Positions 16,540 through 24,085 of a DNA stretch of 32,891 bases are shown one piece after another (positions within the stretch are counted from its first letter, which is position 1; each line of letters opens with the position of its first letter). Source of the stretch: JBPRGG01 sp051418075 (GTDB lineage: Bacteria; Bacteroidota; Bacteroidia; Cytophagales; Cyclobacteriaceae); contig JBPRGG010000115.1 of the NCBI GenBank assembly GCA_051418075.1, positions 1 through 32,891 on the forward strand, in the 5' to 3' direction. The notes under the pieces were generated by a model. That model was not told the DNA's origin and did not search any database. It saw only the letters and a list, made by a program, of their open reading frames with translations. The position numbers and the translations under genes were made by a program.

Positions 16540-17628
16540 TTAATCAACTTCCAACTTCAACTTAGATGTTTTGGGATGACCTACGCAAACCAAAACATAA
16601 CCCTCCTCTAATTCTTCCGGAGTAAGTCCGTCTGTTTCATCCATTTCCACCTCACCTTCCAGCTTTTTACAACGGCAAGTGGTGCAAATACCACTCTGAC
16701 AGGAGAAGGGCATATCAATATCATTATCCAGGGCAGTTTCTAAAATGGTTTTTCCGGGTTCCACTTTAAAATTATATTCTTCTCCATCCATTAACACCGT
16801 TACCTCACTTATCTGATCATAAGAGGCTTGTTCACCGGCCAGATCTGATGATGCTACAAAACTTTCTTTTTTTATATTATCAGTAGCTACTCCCTGATTT
16901 TTCAATTCAGCTTCAGCCATTTGCATAAGTCCCTGAGGGCCACATAAATAATATTCACCGGGTAAAGATTTATCTGTAACTTCATTTAAAATTTCCCTTA
17001 ACCGAACATCTGTGAGTCGACCAGCAGGCCCATAACTGTCCGTTTCAGGCTGTGAAAGTATATGATATATTTTCAAGCGGTCCTTATGTTCCTGTTCCAG
17101 TTTATGAAGCTTTTCTTTAAAAATTATGGAAGTTTCATTTCTATTACTGTAAATCAGCGTAACCTTCGATTGTTTTTCCATCTGTAAAACAGTAGACATG
17201 ATCGACATAAGTGGTGTGATACCACTACCTCCCCCAATAAATACCAGGTGACGCTTATTGTCAGGATCAAAGCTGGTAGTAAAATTTCCCATGGGTTCCA
17301 GGGCTTTTATTGTATCACCTGGCTTTACCTGAGAATAAAGATAGTTAGATACTTTTCCTTCAGATTCCCTTTTTACAGTGATAGCAGGTAATTCTTTCAG
17401 GAAAGCAGATGAATTGAGTGAATAAGCCCGTCGTTCTTCCTGATTGTCTAGAGGACATATACAAGTAAGATACTGTCCTGATTCATATGTTATTTCCGGG
17501 TCAGGTTGTTCAAATATGATGGTGACTGCATCAGGTGTTTCCTTTACGACCTCTTTTACCTTTAAGCTGGTATAATTGGCCCTTTTCTTTTGCTTATCTT
17601 TGTTTTTCTTAAATAATCCAAATACCAT
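16540..17628 (-). CDS. FAD/NAD(P)-dependent reductase with C-terminal 2Fe-2S ferredoxin domain
   Basis: The 362-residue electron-transfer protein is of the PaaE/phenol hydroxylase reductase type. In order it has an FAD-binding barrel with the flavin motif RAYS (67-70), an NAD(P) domain with GGGSGITP (132-139) and CGPQG (229-233), and a plant-type ferredoxin domain with cluster ligands C310, C315, C318 (SCQSGICTTC) and C348 (VLVCVGHP). It passes electrons from NAD(P)H through FAD to the 2Fe-2S centre and on to an oxygenase or other acceptor. No oxygenase gene lies in the window, so the partner is unknown. The N terminus is lysine-rich (KKNKDKQKKR). It has a long leader with a -7 box at 17754-17761 and is followed 12 bases later by the M3 peptidase. 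Confidence 0.9.
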   Translation of the reverse strand: MVFGLFKKNKDKQKKRANYTSLKVKEVVKETPDAVTIIFEQPDPEITYESGQYLTCICPLDNQEERRAYSLNSSAFLKELPAITVKRESEGKVSNYLYSQVKPGDTIKALEPMGNFTTSFDPDNKRHLVFIGGGSGITPLMSIMSTVLQMEKQSKVTLIYSNRNETSIIFKEKLHKLEQEHKDRLKIYHILSQPETDSYGPAGRLTDVRLREILNEVTDKSLPGEYYLCGPQGLMQMAEAELKNQGVATDNIKKESFVASSDLAGEQASYDQISEVTVLMDGEEYNFKVEPGKTILETALDNDIDMPFSCQSGICTTCRCKKLEGEVEMDETDGLTPEELEEGYVLVCVGHPKTSKLKLEVD

Positions 17629-17684
17629 ATTTAGCAGAAGTTAATTTGATGATTGACTAATTTCAACAAGCAGTGGCGTACAAA

Positions 17685-17721
17685 TGTTACATATTTTTTT
17701 AAGCAATTTTATCATGTAACA
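17685..17721. promoter_or_regulatory. Inverted repeat in the leader of the reductase gene
   Basis: TGTTACAT at 17685-17692 is matched perfectly by ATGTAACA at 17714-17721, with 21 bases between. It lies between the -7 box at 17754 and the reductase start at 17628, so it would be transcribed as a leader hairpin or could bind a regulator. The loop is T-rich on the plus strand. No known factor is assigned. Confidence 0.35.
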
Positions 17722-17753
17722 CAGCCAACGGTTAGCCTACCATCTGCTTGCTG

Positions 17754-17761
17754 CAAAGATA
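17754..17761 (-). promoter_or_regulatory. Bacteroidota -7 promoter box TATCTTTG for the reductase-peptidase unit
   Basis: Read on the minus strand, 17761-17754 is TATCTTTG followed by CAGC, an exact match to the TAnnTTTG -7 element of Bacteroidota housekeeping promoters. It would start transcription about 115-120 bases upstream of the reductase ATG. A good -33 TTG is not evident. Confidence 0.45.
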
Positions 17762-17786
17762 GTGATTCATCAGGGATGAGTCAGTA

Positions 17787-18041
17787 TTATATAAATTTCT
17801 TTGCTGAATTAAATATCACTTTGCATTCCGGAAATGGCAAACCTTTTAAATCAAGCGTTATGCAACAGAAAAGTGGTTCTTCAGGAAAACAGGCGGACCT
17901 GAAATTATGATCTAAAAGTAAACCGGACATAAACTGTTCATAATGATGCAGTTCGGTGTAATTATTTTCGGACAGGAAAAGCACGTAAGGCTGATAACTG
18001 ATTGATATTGTGGAAAACCTTTTGGTTATCACAATCGACAT
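17787..18041 (-). CDS. Possible small hypothetical protein
   Basis: The 84-codon minus-strand frame starts MSIVITKRFSTISISYQPYV and has four cysteines, including a CC pair (LFCCITLDLKGLPFPECK). Codon use looks similar to neighbouring genes. Its stop falls 26 bases before the -7 box of the reductase, which fits a gene-then-promoter layout. A plus-strand frame at 17653-17910 overlaps it and is less convincing. I recognise no family and see no clear promoter. If it is not a gene, the 595 bases between the reductase and the gene at 18224 are simply non-coding. Confidence 0.35.
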   Translation of the reverse strand: MSIVITKRFSTISISYQPYVLFLSENNYTELHHYEQFMSGLLLDHNFRSACFPEEPLFCCITLDLKGLPFPECKVIFNSAKKFI

Positions 18042-18223
18042 TCAAACATAACTAACTGAAAAACAGCACGATAAATACACAACAAAAGAGGCAAAACTGA
18101 TGAGTTTTTCTACAGGAATATTAAAAAACCTTCCTTCAAAAGGAAAATAATTTATATAGACACTTTTGGCATGATTTTATCTTGTAATGATACAGGAATC
18201 ATTAATTAAAATTCATGTAAAGA

Positions 18224-18565
18224 ATGGAACGAACATCAATCTACCTGATCATAATATTTATTTTAGCTGGTTTAGCGGTAGGTGCAACTGCTATGGCTAT
18301 CAGAGAAAACCAATCCCATTTTATCTTCAGGTTAGCCGATGAACAGAATATTGACAAAATCAAAACAGAACAACTGCCGCCGGTTATTTTGAATTCGTTT
18401 TATAATAATTCCCGGATAAATGGTTGGCAGATCTACAAAGTTTATCGTTTACAATTAAATGATTCCACTTTAAATTATGCGCTTTTGGTGCAAAAAGAAG
18501 ATCAACAAAAAGAGATATTATATGATCAAAATGGTATTTTCACCTTAATTCATAACGAAAATTAA
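18224..18565 (+). CDS. Small membrane-anchored or exported hypothetical protein
   Basis: The 113-residue protein has one N-terminal hydrophobic segment (SIYLIIIFILAGLAVGATAM, about 5-24) and a soluble domain of about 85 residues. The domain has a short alpha/beta pattern: a helix with LPPVILNSFYNN, the strand WQIYKVYRLQLN, then LNYALLVQKEDQQKEILYDQ and a final GIFTLI. This is reminiscent of small PepSY-like periplasmic domains, but the match is only by shape. The gene is monocistronic and ends at a strong bidirectional terminator. Confidence 0.65.
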   Translation: MERTSIYLIIIFILAGLAVGATAMAIRENQSHFIFRLADEQNIDKIKTEQLPPVILNSFYNNSRINGWQIYKVYRLQLNDSTLNYALLVQKEDQQKEILYDQNGIFTLIHNEN

Positions 18566-18594
18566 CAAGATCCTGATTGGATAATTTACAGTTT

Positions 18595-18631
18595 AAAAAA
18601 GGCGTTTTAAATTAATAAAACGCCTTTTTTT
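18595..18631. terminator. Strong bidirectional Rho-independent terminator
   Basis: AAAAAAGGCGTTTTA at 18595-18609 pairs perfectly with TAAAACGCCTTTTTT at 18616-18630 around a 6-base loop. The stem has T-runs downstream on both strands. It lies between the convergent genes ending at 18565 (plus) and 18650 (minus) and should stop both transcripts. Confidence 0.9.
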
Positions 18632-18649
18632 GTAATGGTTAATTTATTT

Positions 18650-19729
18650 TTATAAAGTACTGAAAGTATCAAATTGATTATTGATTTCTTCAGAGGAAAT
18701 ATCTGTACCGGAATTCACAATTATCCGATGTTTGAAAGTCACTGACTCCTGAGGTTCAAGTTTGAAGTTTAATTCTTCTTCCCCTTCTGAAAAAACTTTT
18801 TGCCCAAGTGGATTGGCTGAAAACAATCCATAACCTCTTGCATGCCAGTATGTTGGGTATCCAACATTTTGAGGATGATCAATGATAGTTATAGAAACCG
18901 GCTCACCTTCCATGTTACTGAAAAGTTTAACCCATTTGGACCTGGTTCCCCACACATCACCACCTTTAACACCTTCACTACTTAGGTAGTCTCCATTTAC
19001 TCCTTCGTTATTCAAGACCGGCACATCAGTAGGTTTGCCACTAGCATCTGTATAAATTTGAGGCTTATTTTCGGGTAATTCCAGTGCTCTGGTCACCCTT
19101 ACGGCAATCATCCCTTCTTTATTGTCATCGAATCTTACTTCCTGATCCTGGGCGGTCAATTGGGTGATACGATCAATGATCCTGTTATCTCCCTCTGCCT
19201 TAAATACATAGGATGTGTTTTCTTTCAGTAAAACATCTCCGTTAGGAGCCACCCAATTGCTGGTAACTTCTAAAACCGCTTCATCATCACCACTTTCCAC
19301 TTTATCAATACTTTCGTGGTAAATGGTACCATAACGATCTTTTTTAGCAGGGTCGACAGCTGCAGAATTATTCCAGAAATCTAAACCATTCACATCTCCA
19401 TAATTGAACCATAACCCAATGTGGTGGGGATGATCTACCCGTTCCCCCGCTTTTGGTTCAAGAGGAAACCCCCTGGTTAATGATTTACCACTTGCGGTTT
19501 TAATAGGATACAACACAGGTTTTTCCAGTGTATCCGGATAAATATAAGAGGTAAATAGTTGGCCATCGATGATCACATCTACTTTGTTTTGATCTTCATG
19601 CTGGACCAATTGAATTTTCTCAAGTTCCTGCGACTCCATAGTATCAGTTTGATTGTTGTCAGGATTAGAATTACAGGCATAGCTCACCAAAGCCAGAGCC
19701 AAAGCTAAATAGAACATAGTTTTTTTCAT
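18650..19729 (-). CDS. DUF6807 (PmoA-like) family lipoprotein
   Basis: The 359-residue protein has a lipoprotein signal peptide (MKKTMFYLALALALVSYAC, Cys19 as the lipidated residue). The body matches the DUF6807 or 'PmoA family' of Bacteroidota and Planctomycetes: KPVLYPIKTASGKSLTRGFP (about 70-90), DHPHHIGLWFNYGDVNGLDF with conserved histidines, EGMIAVRV, and a late HPQNVGYPTYWHARGYGLF. Despite the name it has nothing to do with methane monooxygenase. The family is a beta-sandwich found in carbohydrate-use clusters, with unknown activity. It lies 12 bases downstream of the Tat-exported Gfo/Idh oxidoreductase and is likely in one operon with it. Confidence 0.85.
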   Translation of the reverse strand: MKKTMFYLALALALVSYACNSNPDNNQTDTMESQELEKIQLVQHEDQNKVDVIIDGQLFTSYIYPDTLEKPVLYPIKTASGKSLTRGFPLEPKAGERVDHPHHIGLWFNYGDVNGLDFWNNSAAVDPAKKDRYGTIYHESIDKVESGDDEAVLEVTSNWVAPNGDVLLKENTSYVFKAEGDNRIIDRITQLTAQDQEVRFDDNKEGMIAVRVTRALELPENKPQIYTDASGKPTDVPVLNNEGVNGDYLSSEGVKGGDVWGTRSKWVKLFSNMEGEPVSITIIDHPQNVGYPTYWHARGYGLFSANPLGQKVFSEGEEELNFKLEPQESVTFKHRIIVNSGTDISSEEINNQFDTFSTL

Positions 19730-19741
19730 AATATCGATTTT

Positions 19742-21088
19742 TTAATACTTAAATACTTTTCCACCCGCCATTACTTCCTGGGTAGCTTCATCAAAGGTAA
19801 CAAATTCTCCGGTCCGCAGAGCGGCCGTAGTCATAATATTGGCAATTGAATGATTATATCCAGCTTTTACACCAGCATGAGGCTTCTTCCTGTTGCGTAC
19901 ACACTCCATCCAGTTTCTCATATGAGAAGAAGTCATATTATCCGCCCCGGTATCAGCGCTGGTAACAACTTTTGCAGCTTCTGAAAGGGAGAATTCATCT
20001 AATCTATTAGGTTGCATACCCATAGCAGAAGCATGCCTTTCATTGAGGCCACCATTCGGCGTTACTTTATTGGAATCCAGGTTCAATTCACCACCATTTG
20101 AATAATAGATCTCTTTCACACCTCCGGCTGAGTTAGTAAAACGGGAGGAATATACTACCTGAAATCCTTTATTCTTGTCATCAGCCGGACCATAATCAAA
20201 AACAGCGGTCATAGTATCAAAGTTCTTGCGCCCATCATTCCATAAATAAATACCGCCATTAGCTGCTACACTTCGGGGATGTTCATAACCGGTAAACCAA
20301 TGAACGGTATCAATCTGGTGAGACATCCATTGGCCGGGAATACCGGAAGAATAAGGCCAGAACAACCTGTATTCAAGATATTTACGAGGATCCCACTCCT
20401 CATAGGGTCTGTTCATCAGATATCTTTCCCAATCTGTATCAGATTTCTTAATTGCTGCCACTTCCTCCGGTCTCCTCCAGCGTCCTGGCTGATTTACATT
20501 CCAGGTCATTTCTACCATCACAATATCTCCAAATTTTCCTGATTTGATGAAATCCGCAGCAGCATGGTAATTAGGACCGCTTCTTCTTTGAGACCCGATC
20601 TGTACAATTTTGCCAGATGCTTCCACCGCTTTTAAAGCAGCCCGGTTATCCTCCATGGTTTCGGCAAATGGTTTTTCACAATAAACATCCATACCGGCTT
20701 CAACTGCTTGTTTACAATGTAAAGCATGTTGAAAATCGGCAGTACTTATGATCACTGCATCCAGCTGTTCTTTTTCATATAATTCTTCATTGTTTCTGGC
20801 AGCATTGATCTTATTCCCGGATTTAGCATTAATATTCTGAGCGCCTTCCTCTCTTCTTTTATTCCAAATGTCAGACACTGCAGTGATCCTGAAATTCATA
20901 TCATCAGCATGTTGTAAAAATGCAGGAAGCAAAGCTCCCTGAAATCGATGGGAAAACCCTACCACGCCTACATTTACCCGGTCATTGGCTCCAATAATAT
21001 TGCCATAGCTTTTGGCGGAAACACCCAAAGCCAGGCCGGCAGTACCCATAGCTGCCTTCTTCATAAAATTTCTTCTATTATCGTTCAT
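19742..21088 (-). CDS. Tat-exported Gfo/Idh/MocA family oxidoreductase
   Basis: The 448-residue protein has a twin-arginine signal (NDNRRNFMKKAAMGTAGLAL). After it comes GANDRVNVGVVGFSHRFQG, the Rossmann start of this family. DVYCEKPFAE (134-143) holds the conserved lysine K139, and VQIGSQRRSGPNYHAAADF follows. The C-terminal domain contains PYSSGIPGQWMSHQIDTVHW with the expected histidine. Exported members bind NAD tightly, which is why they fold before Tat export. Some act as redox-assisted glycosidases (GH109-like) and others are sugar dehydrogenases, and this sequence does not settle which. It is the first gene of a unit with the DUF6807 lipoprotein, so both probably act on a sugar in the periplasm. 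Confidence 0.88.
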   Translation of the reverse strand: MNDNRRNFMKKAAMGTAGLALGVSAKSYGNIIGANDRVNVGVVGFSHRFQGALLPAFLQHADDMNFRITAVSDIWNKRREEGAQNINAKSGNKINAARNNEELYEKEQLDAVIISTADFQHALHCKQAVEAGMDVYCEKPFAETMEDNRAALKAVEASGKIVQIGSQRRSGPNYHAAADFIKSGKFGDIVMVEMTWNVNQPGRWRRPEEVAAIKKSDTDWERYLMNRPYEEWDPRKYLEYRLFWPYSSGIPGQWMSHQIDTVHWFTGYEHPRSVAANGGIYLWNDGRKNFDTMTAVFDYGPADDKNKGFQVVYSSRFTNSAGGVKEIYYSNGGELNLDSNKVTPNGGLNERHASAMGMQPNRLDEFSLSEAAKVVTSADTGADNMTSSHMRNWMECVRNRKKPHAGVKAGYNHSIANIMTTAALRTGEFVTFDEATQEVMAGGKVFKY

Positions 21089-21503
21089 CTCTTTAATATG
21101 GTTTCTTACAGGATTTTTTCACGAAATTTGTTATGCAATCGTGAACATATAAATTTATCAAATTATAATTAAACTACGTAATGTTTTTAATTAAAGTGTC
21201 TTATTTATAAATAAATTATTTGATAATTTAAAAGTTCCAGCTTATGAAATTCTTCAAATTATCATTAAATTTATTCAAATAGATTTTCATCATTATCTAT
21301 TTTGAGCCAATTCTGCTAACCTACAGGCTATACTTTATCATCTATGAATATTAAAGTTTTATTTTAAATAAATTCACTTGATTTACAACTTCAGCTTTCA
21401 ATTTTAAACAGGCTGATTTAATAGGTATTTTTACCTCAAGTTGATAAAACAGGCAATGAGCTTATCGTTTATTTATTTTTTCATCATTAAAACATTGATC
21501 ACA
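21089..21503. other. AT-rich divergent intergenic region
   Basis: About 415 bases lie between the Tat-oxidoreductase start and the preferred start of the 2H phosphoesterase-like gene. The sequence is AT-rich with many short T-runs. I see no exact TAnnTTTG box, no long inverted repeat and no coding stretch apart from an unlikely hydrophobic N-terminal extension of the next gene (from 21441). Confidence 0.5.
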
Positions 21504-22055
21504 ATGTATTATGCCCTTGCTTACTTTCCAGCATTAAATCATGATGGTTTAAATCAAATAAGAGAGCTATATGACCCGACTTATCCGCAGATAGAGGAAC
21601 ATATAGCTGTTATATTCCCAGTTCCTGGTGAGGTAGGCTTACAACCACTCAGGGATCATATAGTTCAAACCCTATCTCGACACAAACCTTTCCCTATAGT
21701 GATCAAGGACTTAACCCTCTCCTGGGATAACTGGTTGTTTTTACTTCTTCAAGAAGGAAGGCAAACTTTTATAAAGTTACATGATGAATTGTATCAGGGC
21801 ATTTTATCGGGGTTTCTTCGTAAAGACATCCCATTTCAACCTCATTTGGCCCTGGGCCTAATGACATCAGCATCATATGATCATAAAAATCCAAAGTCGG
21901 TTCAGCTGGACACAATAAAATATGAAAAAGCTTTTCAGGAAGCTCAAGGTATGGATCTGGAATTTAAAAAATTTGTTGACCAATTAACTTTGCTTCAACT
22001 AAATGACACTTTTGACCAGATAAAAAAACTTGAGGTTTTTTATTTAAGAAATTAA
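21504..22055 (+). CDS. 2H phosphoesterase / 2'-5' RNA ligase-like protein with altered motifs
   Basis: The protein has about 183 residues from the ATG at 21504 (MYYALAYFPALNHDGL). The frame is open from 21441, but the extra 21 residues are hydrophobic and unlike the family start. The two 2H motif regions are visible as EEHIAVIFPVPGE (H33) and FQPHLALGLM (H114), about 80 residues apart as in YjcG/2'-5' RNA ligase-like proteins. The normal motif is H-x-T/S, and here both positions are Ala (A35, A116), which would weaken phosphate binding. Family members process 2',3'-cyclic or 2'-5' linked RNA ends. This copy may be a binder or have changed chemistry. It converges on the NHEJ block with 3 bases between stop codons. 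Confidence 0.75.
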   Translation: MYYALAYFPALNHDGLNQIRELYDPTYPQIEEHIAVIFPVPGEVGLQPLRDHIVQTLSRHKPFPIVIKDLTLSWDNWLFLLLQEGRQTFIKLHDELYQGILSGFLRKDIPFQPHLALGLMTSASYDHKNPKSVQLDTIKYEKAFQEAQGMDLEFKKFVDQLTLLQLNDTFDQIKKLEVFYLRN

Positions 22056-22058
22056 AAT

Positions 22059-22430
22059 TCAACCAGTATTTTTTCTTTCTTTGTTGTGTTTTCTGGTCCT
22101 TGGTCCTTCAGCCTTTTTCATAGGTTTTTTATGAAAGGTAACCGGTTTTGTTTGGTGGCGGGGCTTTTGGGCCTGCAACAAGATCTCTGGTTTTCCTTGA
22201 TATGACCTTCCATACTGATTAAGGGTTTCAATCATTTCCCTATAATCGTCAGCATTATCAATTTCAAGCAGATCAAAATCCTTATCGTAAACTTCCTCCA
22301 TCATACCCACTGCTTTTTGTATAAGATCCAGCAACTTTTCCTGATCAGGAATCGTTGAGGTCTCCTGGTTCACTTTTTGCCTGAGGGATTCAAAATGCCC
22401 TCTGAGAGCTAATTCAGCAATTGAGTTCAT
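22059..22430 (-). CDS. Small protein with Ku-like basic C-terminal tail
   Basis: The 123-residue protein of no recognised family has an acidic/helical N-terminal part (about 1-85; VGMMEEVYDKDFDLLEIDNA) and a strongly basic tail (about 86-123). The tail includes HKKPMKKAEGPRTRKH. Ku, two genes upstream, ends with a tail holding EKKPMKKATGRRKK. At DNA level 22110-22130 and 23189-23209 agree at 20 of 21 bases. It is the last of four same-strand genes (LigD, Ku, TPR, this one), 46 bases after the TPR gene. An accessory DNA-end-binding role is inferred from tail and context only. Confidence 0.7.
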   Translation of the reverse strand: MNSIAELALRGHFESLRQKVNQETSTIPDQEKLLDLIQKAVGMMEEVYDKDFDLLEIDNADDYREMIETLNQYGRSYQGKPEILLQAQKPRHQTKPVTFHKKPMKKAEGPRTRKHNKERKNTG

Positions 22431-22476
22431 ATTTTTATTCGTTTATCTTAAGGTATTGTACTTTTTTCAGGAAGAG

Positions 22477-23085
22477 CTAACAGAATTCTGCCAGGCTCTT
22501 CAATAATTCCGATGCATTATGCTTTTCTTCAAAAGGTGCCAGCTCTTTATACTTAGTTAAAACATCAATGGCCTCCATATAGTTATTCATCATGGCCAGG
22601 ACTAATCCCAAATTAAAATAACTGTTAGGATAACCCGGTTCTATTTCTATGGAAATTTGATAATGAAGTCTGGCCAGATTGTAATTGGCGGCATCTGAAT
22701 AAATATTCCCCAGATTATAATGCGCTTCAAAATGGCGGGGTTCATATTTAAGACACTGGGTAAAACTATCTATGGCTTTGGCTATATTACCCTGACGAGA
22801 CTCAATGATGCCCAGGTTACAATAAGCATCAGCCACATGATCCTCTGACTGAATGGCTTTAAGGTAAAGTTCCCTGGCTCGTTCATCTTCATTTTCATCC
22901 ACTAACAAAGCTTCTTCAAATGGTTCCAATCCGGCTTTCATGCTGATTACCCGGGCTTCTGCAGGGGGTTGCGCAAACAGGTTTAATTGACCATAGTCTT
23001 CCAGGTTTGGCTTTCGTTTTCTTTTGGCTTTCTTATATCCGAATTTGCCAGGTATGCTGTGGGGCAATTTGATGATTTTAGCCAT
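22477..23085 (-). CDS. Tetratricopeptide repeat protein in the NHEJ block
   Basis: The 202-residue cytoplasmic protein starts with a basic stretch (FGYKKAKRKRKPNLEDYGQL, about 15-35). About four TPR units then run from residue 70 to the end, with good matches such as ADAYCNLGIIESRQGNIAKA, FEAHYNLGNIYSDAANYNLA and PNSYFNLGLVLAMMNNYMEA. It lacks a signal peptide. TPRs make protein-protein scaffolds, and the lysine/arginine-rich N terminus could contact nucleic acid. It lies 43 bases after Ku and has a possible promoter box of its own in that gap. Its role in end joining is suggested only by position. Confidence 0.85.
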   Translation of the reverse strand: MAKIIKLPHSIPGKFGYKKAKRKRKPNLEDYGQLNLFAQPPAEARVISMKAGLEPFEEALLVDENEDERARELYLKAIQSEDHVADAYCNLGIIESRQGNIAKAIDSFTQCLKYEPRHFEAHYNLGNIYSDAANYNLARLHYQISIEIEPGYPNSYFNLGLVLAMMNNYMEAIDVLTKYKELAPFEEKHNASELLKSLAEFC

Positions 23086-23113
23086 GTAAAAGCGTTTTTG
23101 ATTCTAAAACATA

Positions 23114-23121
23114 CAAAGATA
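23114..23121 (-). promoter_or_regulatory. Possible -7 box TATCTTTG for the TPR gene
   Basis: Read on the minus strand, 23121-23114 is TATCTTTG, an exact TAnnTTTG element 28 bases upstream of the TPR gene start and just after the Ku stop codon. No clear -33 TTG accompanies it. If active, the TPR and small basic-tail genes could be expressed apart from Ku. Confidence 0.35.
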
Positions 23122-23128
23122 AAAATTA

Positions 23129-23983
23129 TTATCCTGTTTCTCTACTTTTACGTTTGACTTGTTTTTCTGCTTTCTTTCTTCTGCCAGTAGCCTTTTTCAT
23201 CGGTTTTTTCTCAGACTTTGCCTGTTCTATACTGGCTTTGAGGGCTGTCATAATATCCACCACCTGTGGTTCTTCCTCATCAATAGTCACAATTTCTTTA
23301 CCTTCTACTTTAGCCATTATCAATTCCTTCAGGGCATCATTATATCTGTCTTTCATATCCAGTTCATCAAAAGACTTGGACATGGAATCCACCAATGTTT
23401 TGGCCAGTTTAAGTTGATCTTTATCAGTTTCTTCCATACCATCCAACTGTGGTACCTGGCCGATATTCCTGACTTCATTGGGAAATCGAAGTTTATACAT
23501 CACAATTCCTTTTTCCTGGGTCGTCAATAATACTATGCTTTCCCGGTCTCTTAATACTACCCGGCCCACGCCTACTTTATCGGTTTCGCCTAATGTTTGT
23601 CGCAACAAATTATAGGTTTTGGTAGCTATTTCTCCATCCGGACCAATAAAATAAGGCGAATCATACAATGTAGGATGAACCTCACTCTTTTCAACAAATC
23701 CCTCTATTTCAATTACTTTAGTGCTTTTAATTTTCACTTTTTCAATATCCTCCGGCTCAATGACTACATACTGACCGGGTTCATACTGATATCCCTTGAT
23801 GATCTCATCATTACTTAAGGGTTCTCCTGTCACTTTATCCTGCTTTTGATATCCTACTGGATTTTTTGTTTTTCGGGAAAGTTGGTTAAAATGAATGGAA
23901 TATCCAGATTCAATGGCGGTATATACGCGGATTGGAATGGTAACTAAAGAAAAACGAATATGCCCTTTCCAGATTGCTCTCAT
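23129..23983 (-). CDS. ku: Ku, NHEJ DNA end-binding protein
   Basis: The 284-residue bacterial Ku binds double-strand DNA ends as a ring-shaped homodimer and recruits LigD. The N terminus MRAIWKGHIRFSLVTIPIRV is the family signature, followed by SIHFNQLSRKTKNPVGYQ, YEPGQYVVIEPEDIEKVK and IVLLTTQEKGIVMYKLRFPNE. The core is of normal length and ends with a lysine-rich tail of about 30 residues (KKPMKKATGRRKKAEK...). Such tails in other bacteria help DNA binding. It lies 102 bases after ligD on the same strand. A possible -7 box (TATTTTTG on the minus strand, 24017-24010) precedes it. The tail motif recurs in the small protein two genes downstream. Confidence 0.96.
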   Translation of the reverse strand: MRAIWKGHIRFSLVTIPIRVYTAIESGYSIHFNQLSRKTKNPVGYQKQDKVTGEPLSNDEIIKGYQYEPGQYVVIEPEDIEKVKIKSTKVIEIEGFVEKSEVHPTLYDSPYFIGPDGEIATKTYNLLRQTLGETDKVGVGRVVLRDRESIVLLTTQEKGIVMYKLRFPNEVRNIGQVPQLDGMEETDKDQLKLAKTLVDSMSKSFDELDMKDRYNDALKELIMAKVEGKEIVTIDEEEPQVVDIMTALKASIEQAKSEKKPMKKATGRRKKAEKQVKRKSRETG

Positions 23984-24009
23984 GATAGTTTGAATTTTAC
24001 TATTAATTG

Positions 24010-24017
24010 CAAAAATA
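24010..24017 (-). promoter_or_regulatory. Weak candidate -7 box upstream of ku
   Basis: The minus strand reads TATTTTTG at 24017-24010, matching TAnnTTTG, 26 bases before the ku start. The region is very AT-rich and has no -33 TTG, so a chance match is likely enough that this stays tentative. Confidence 0.22.
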
Positions 24018-24085
24018 ATAATTTATTGCCTGATTATTTTAAATAAAGAAATATTCTTTTATTATTCGCAAAAACTCCAGCATTT

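Noticed and set aside
17653..17910. Plus-strand 85-codon frame as a gene
   Set aside because: It overlaps the more gene-like minus-strand frame and the -7 box of the reductase, begins within 25 bases of the reductase start, and has no recognisable fold or promoter.
18166..18196. Sigma-54-like promoter (TTGGCATG ... TTGT) before the gene at 18224
   Set aside because: The GG and TTG elements are about four bases too far apart for a -24/-12 promoter, and the GC doublet is missing.
18650..19729. Methane monooxygenase subunit suggested by the family name PmoA
   Set aside because: The protein is a lipoprotein of the DUF6807 family in a sugar-type context. It lacks the membrane helices of particulate methane monooxygenase, and the name is historical.
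23154..23530. Plus-strand Phe/Ser-rich frames opposite ku
   Set aside because: They are the antisense reading of the lysine-rich Ku tail and core, which naturally gives Phe/Ser-rich frames.
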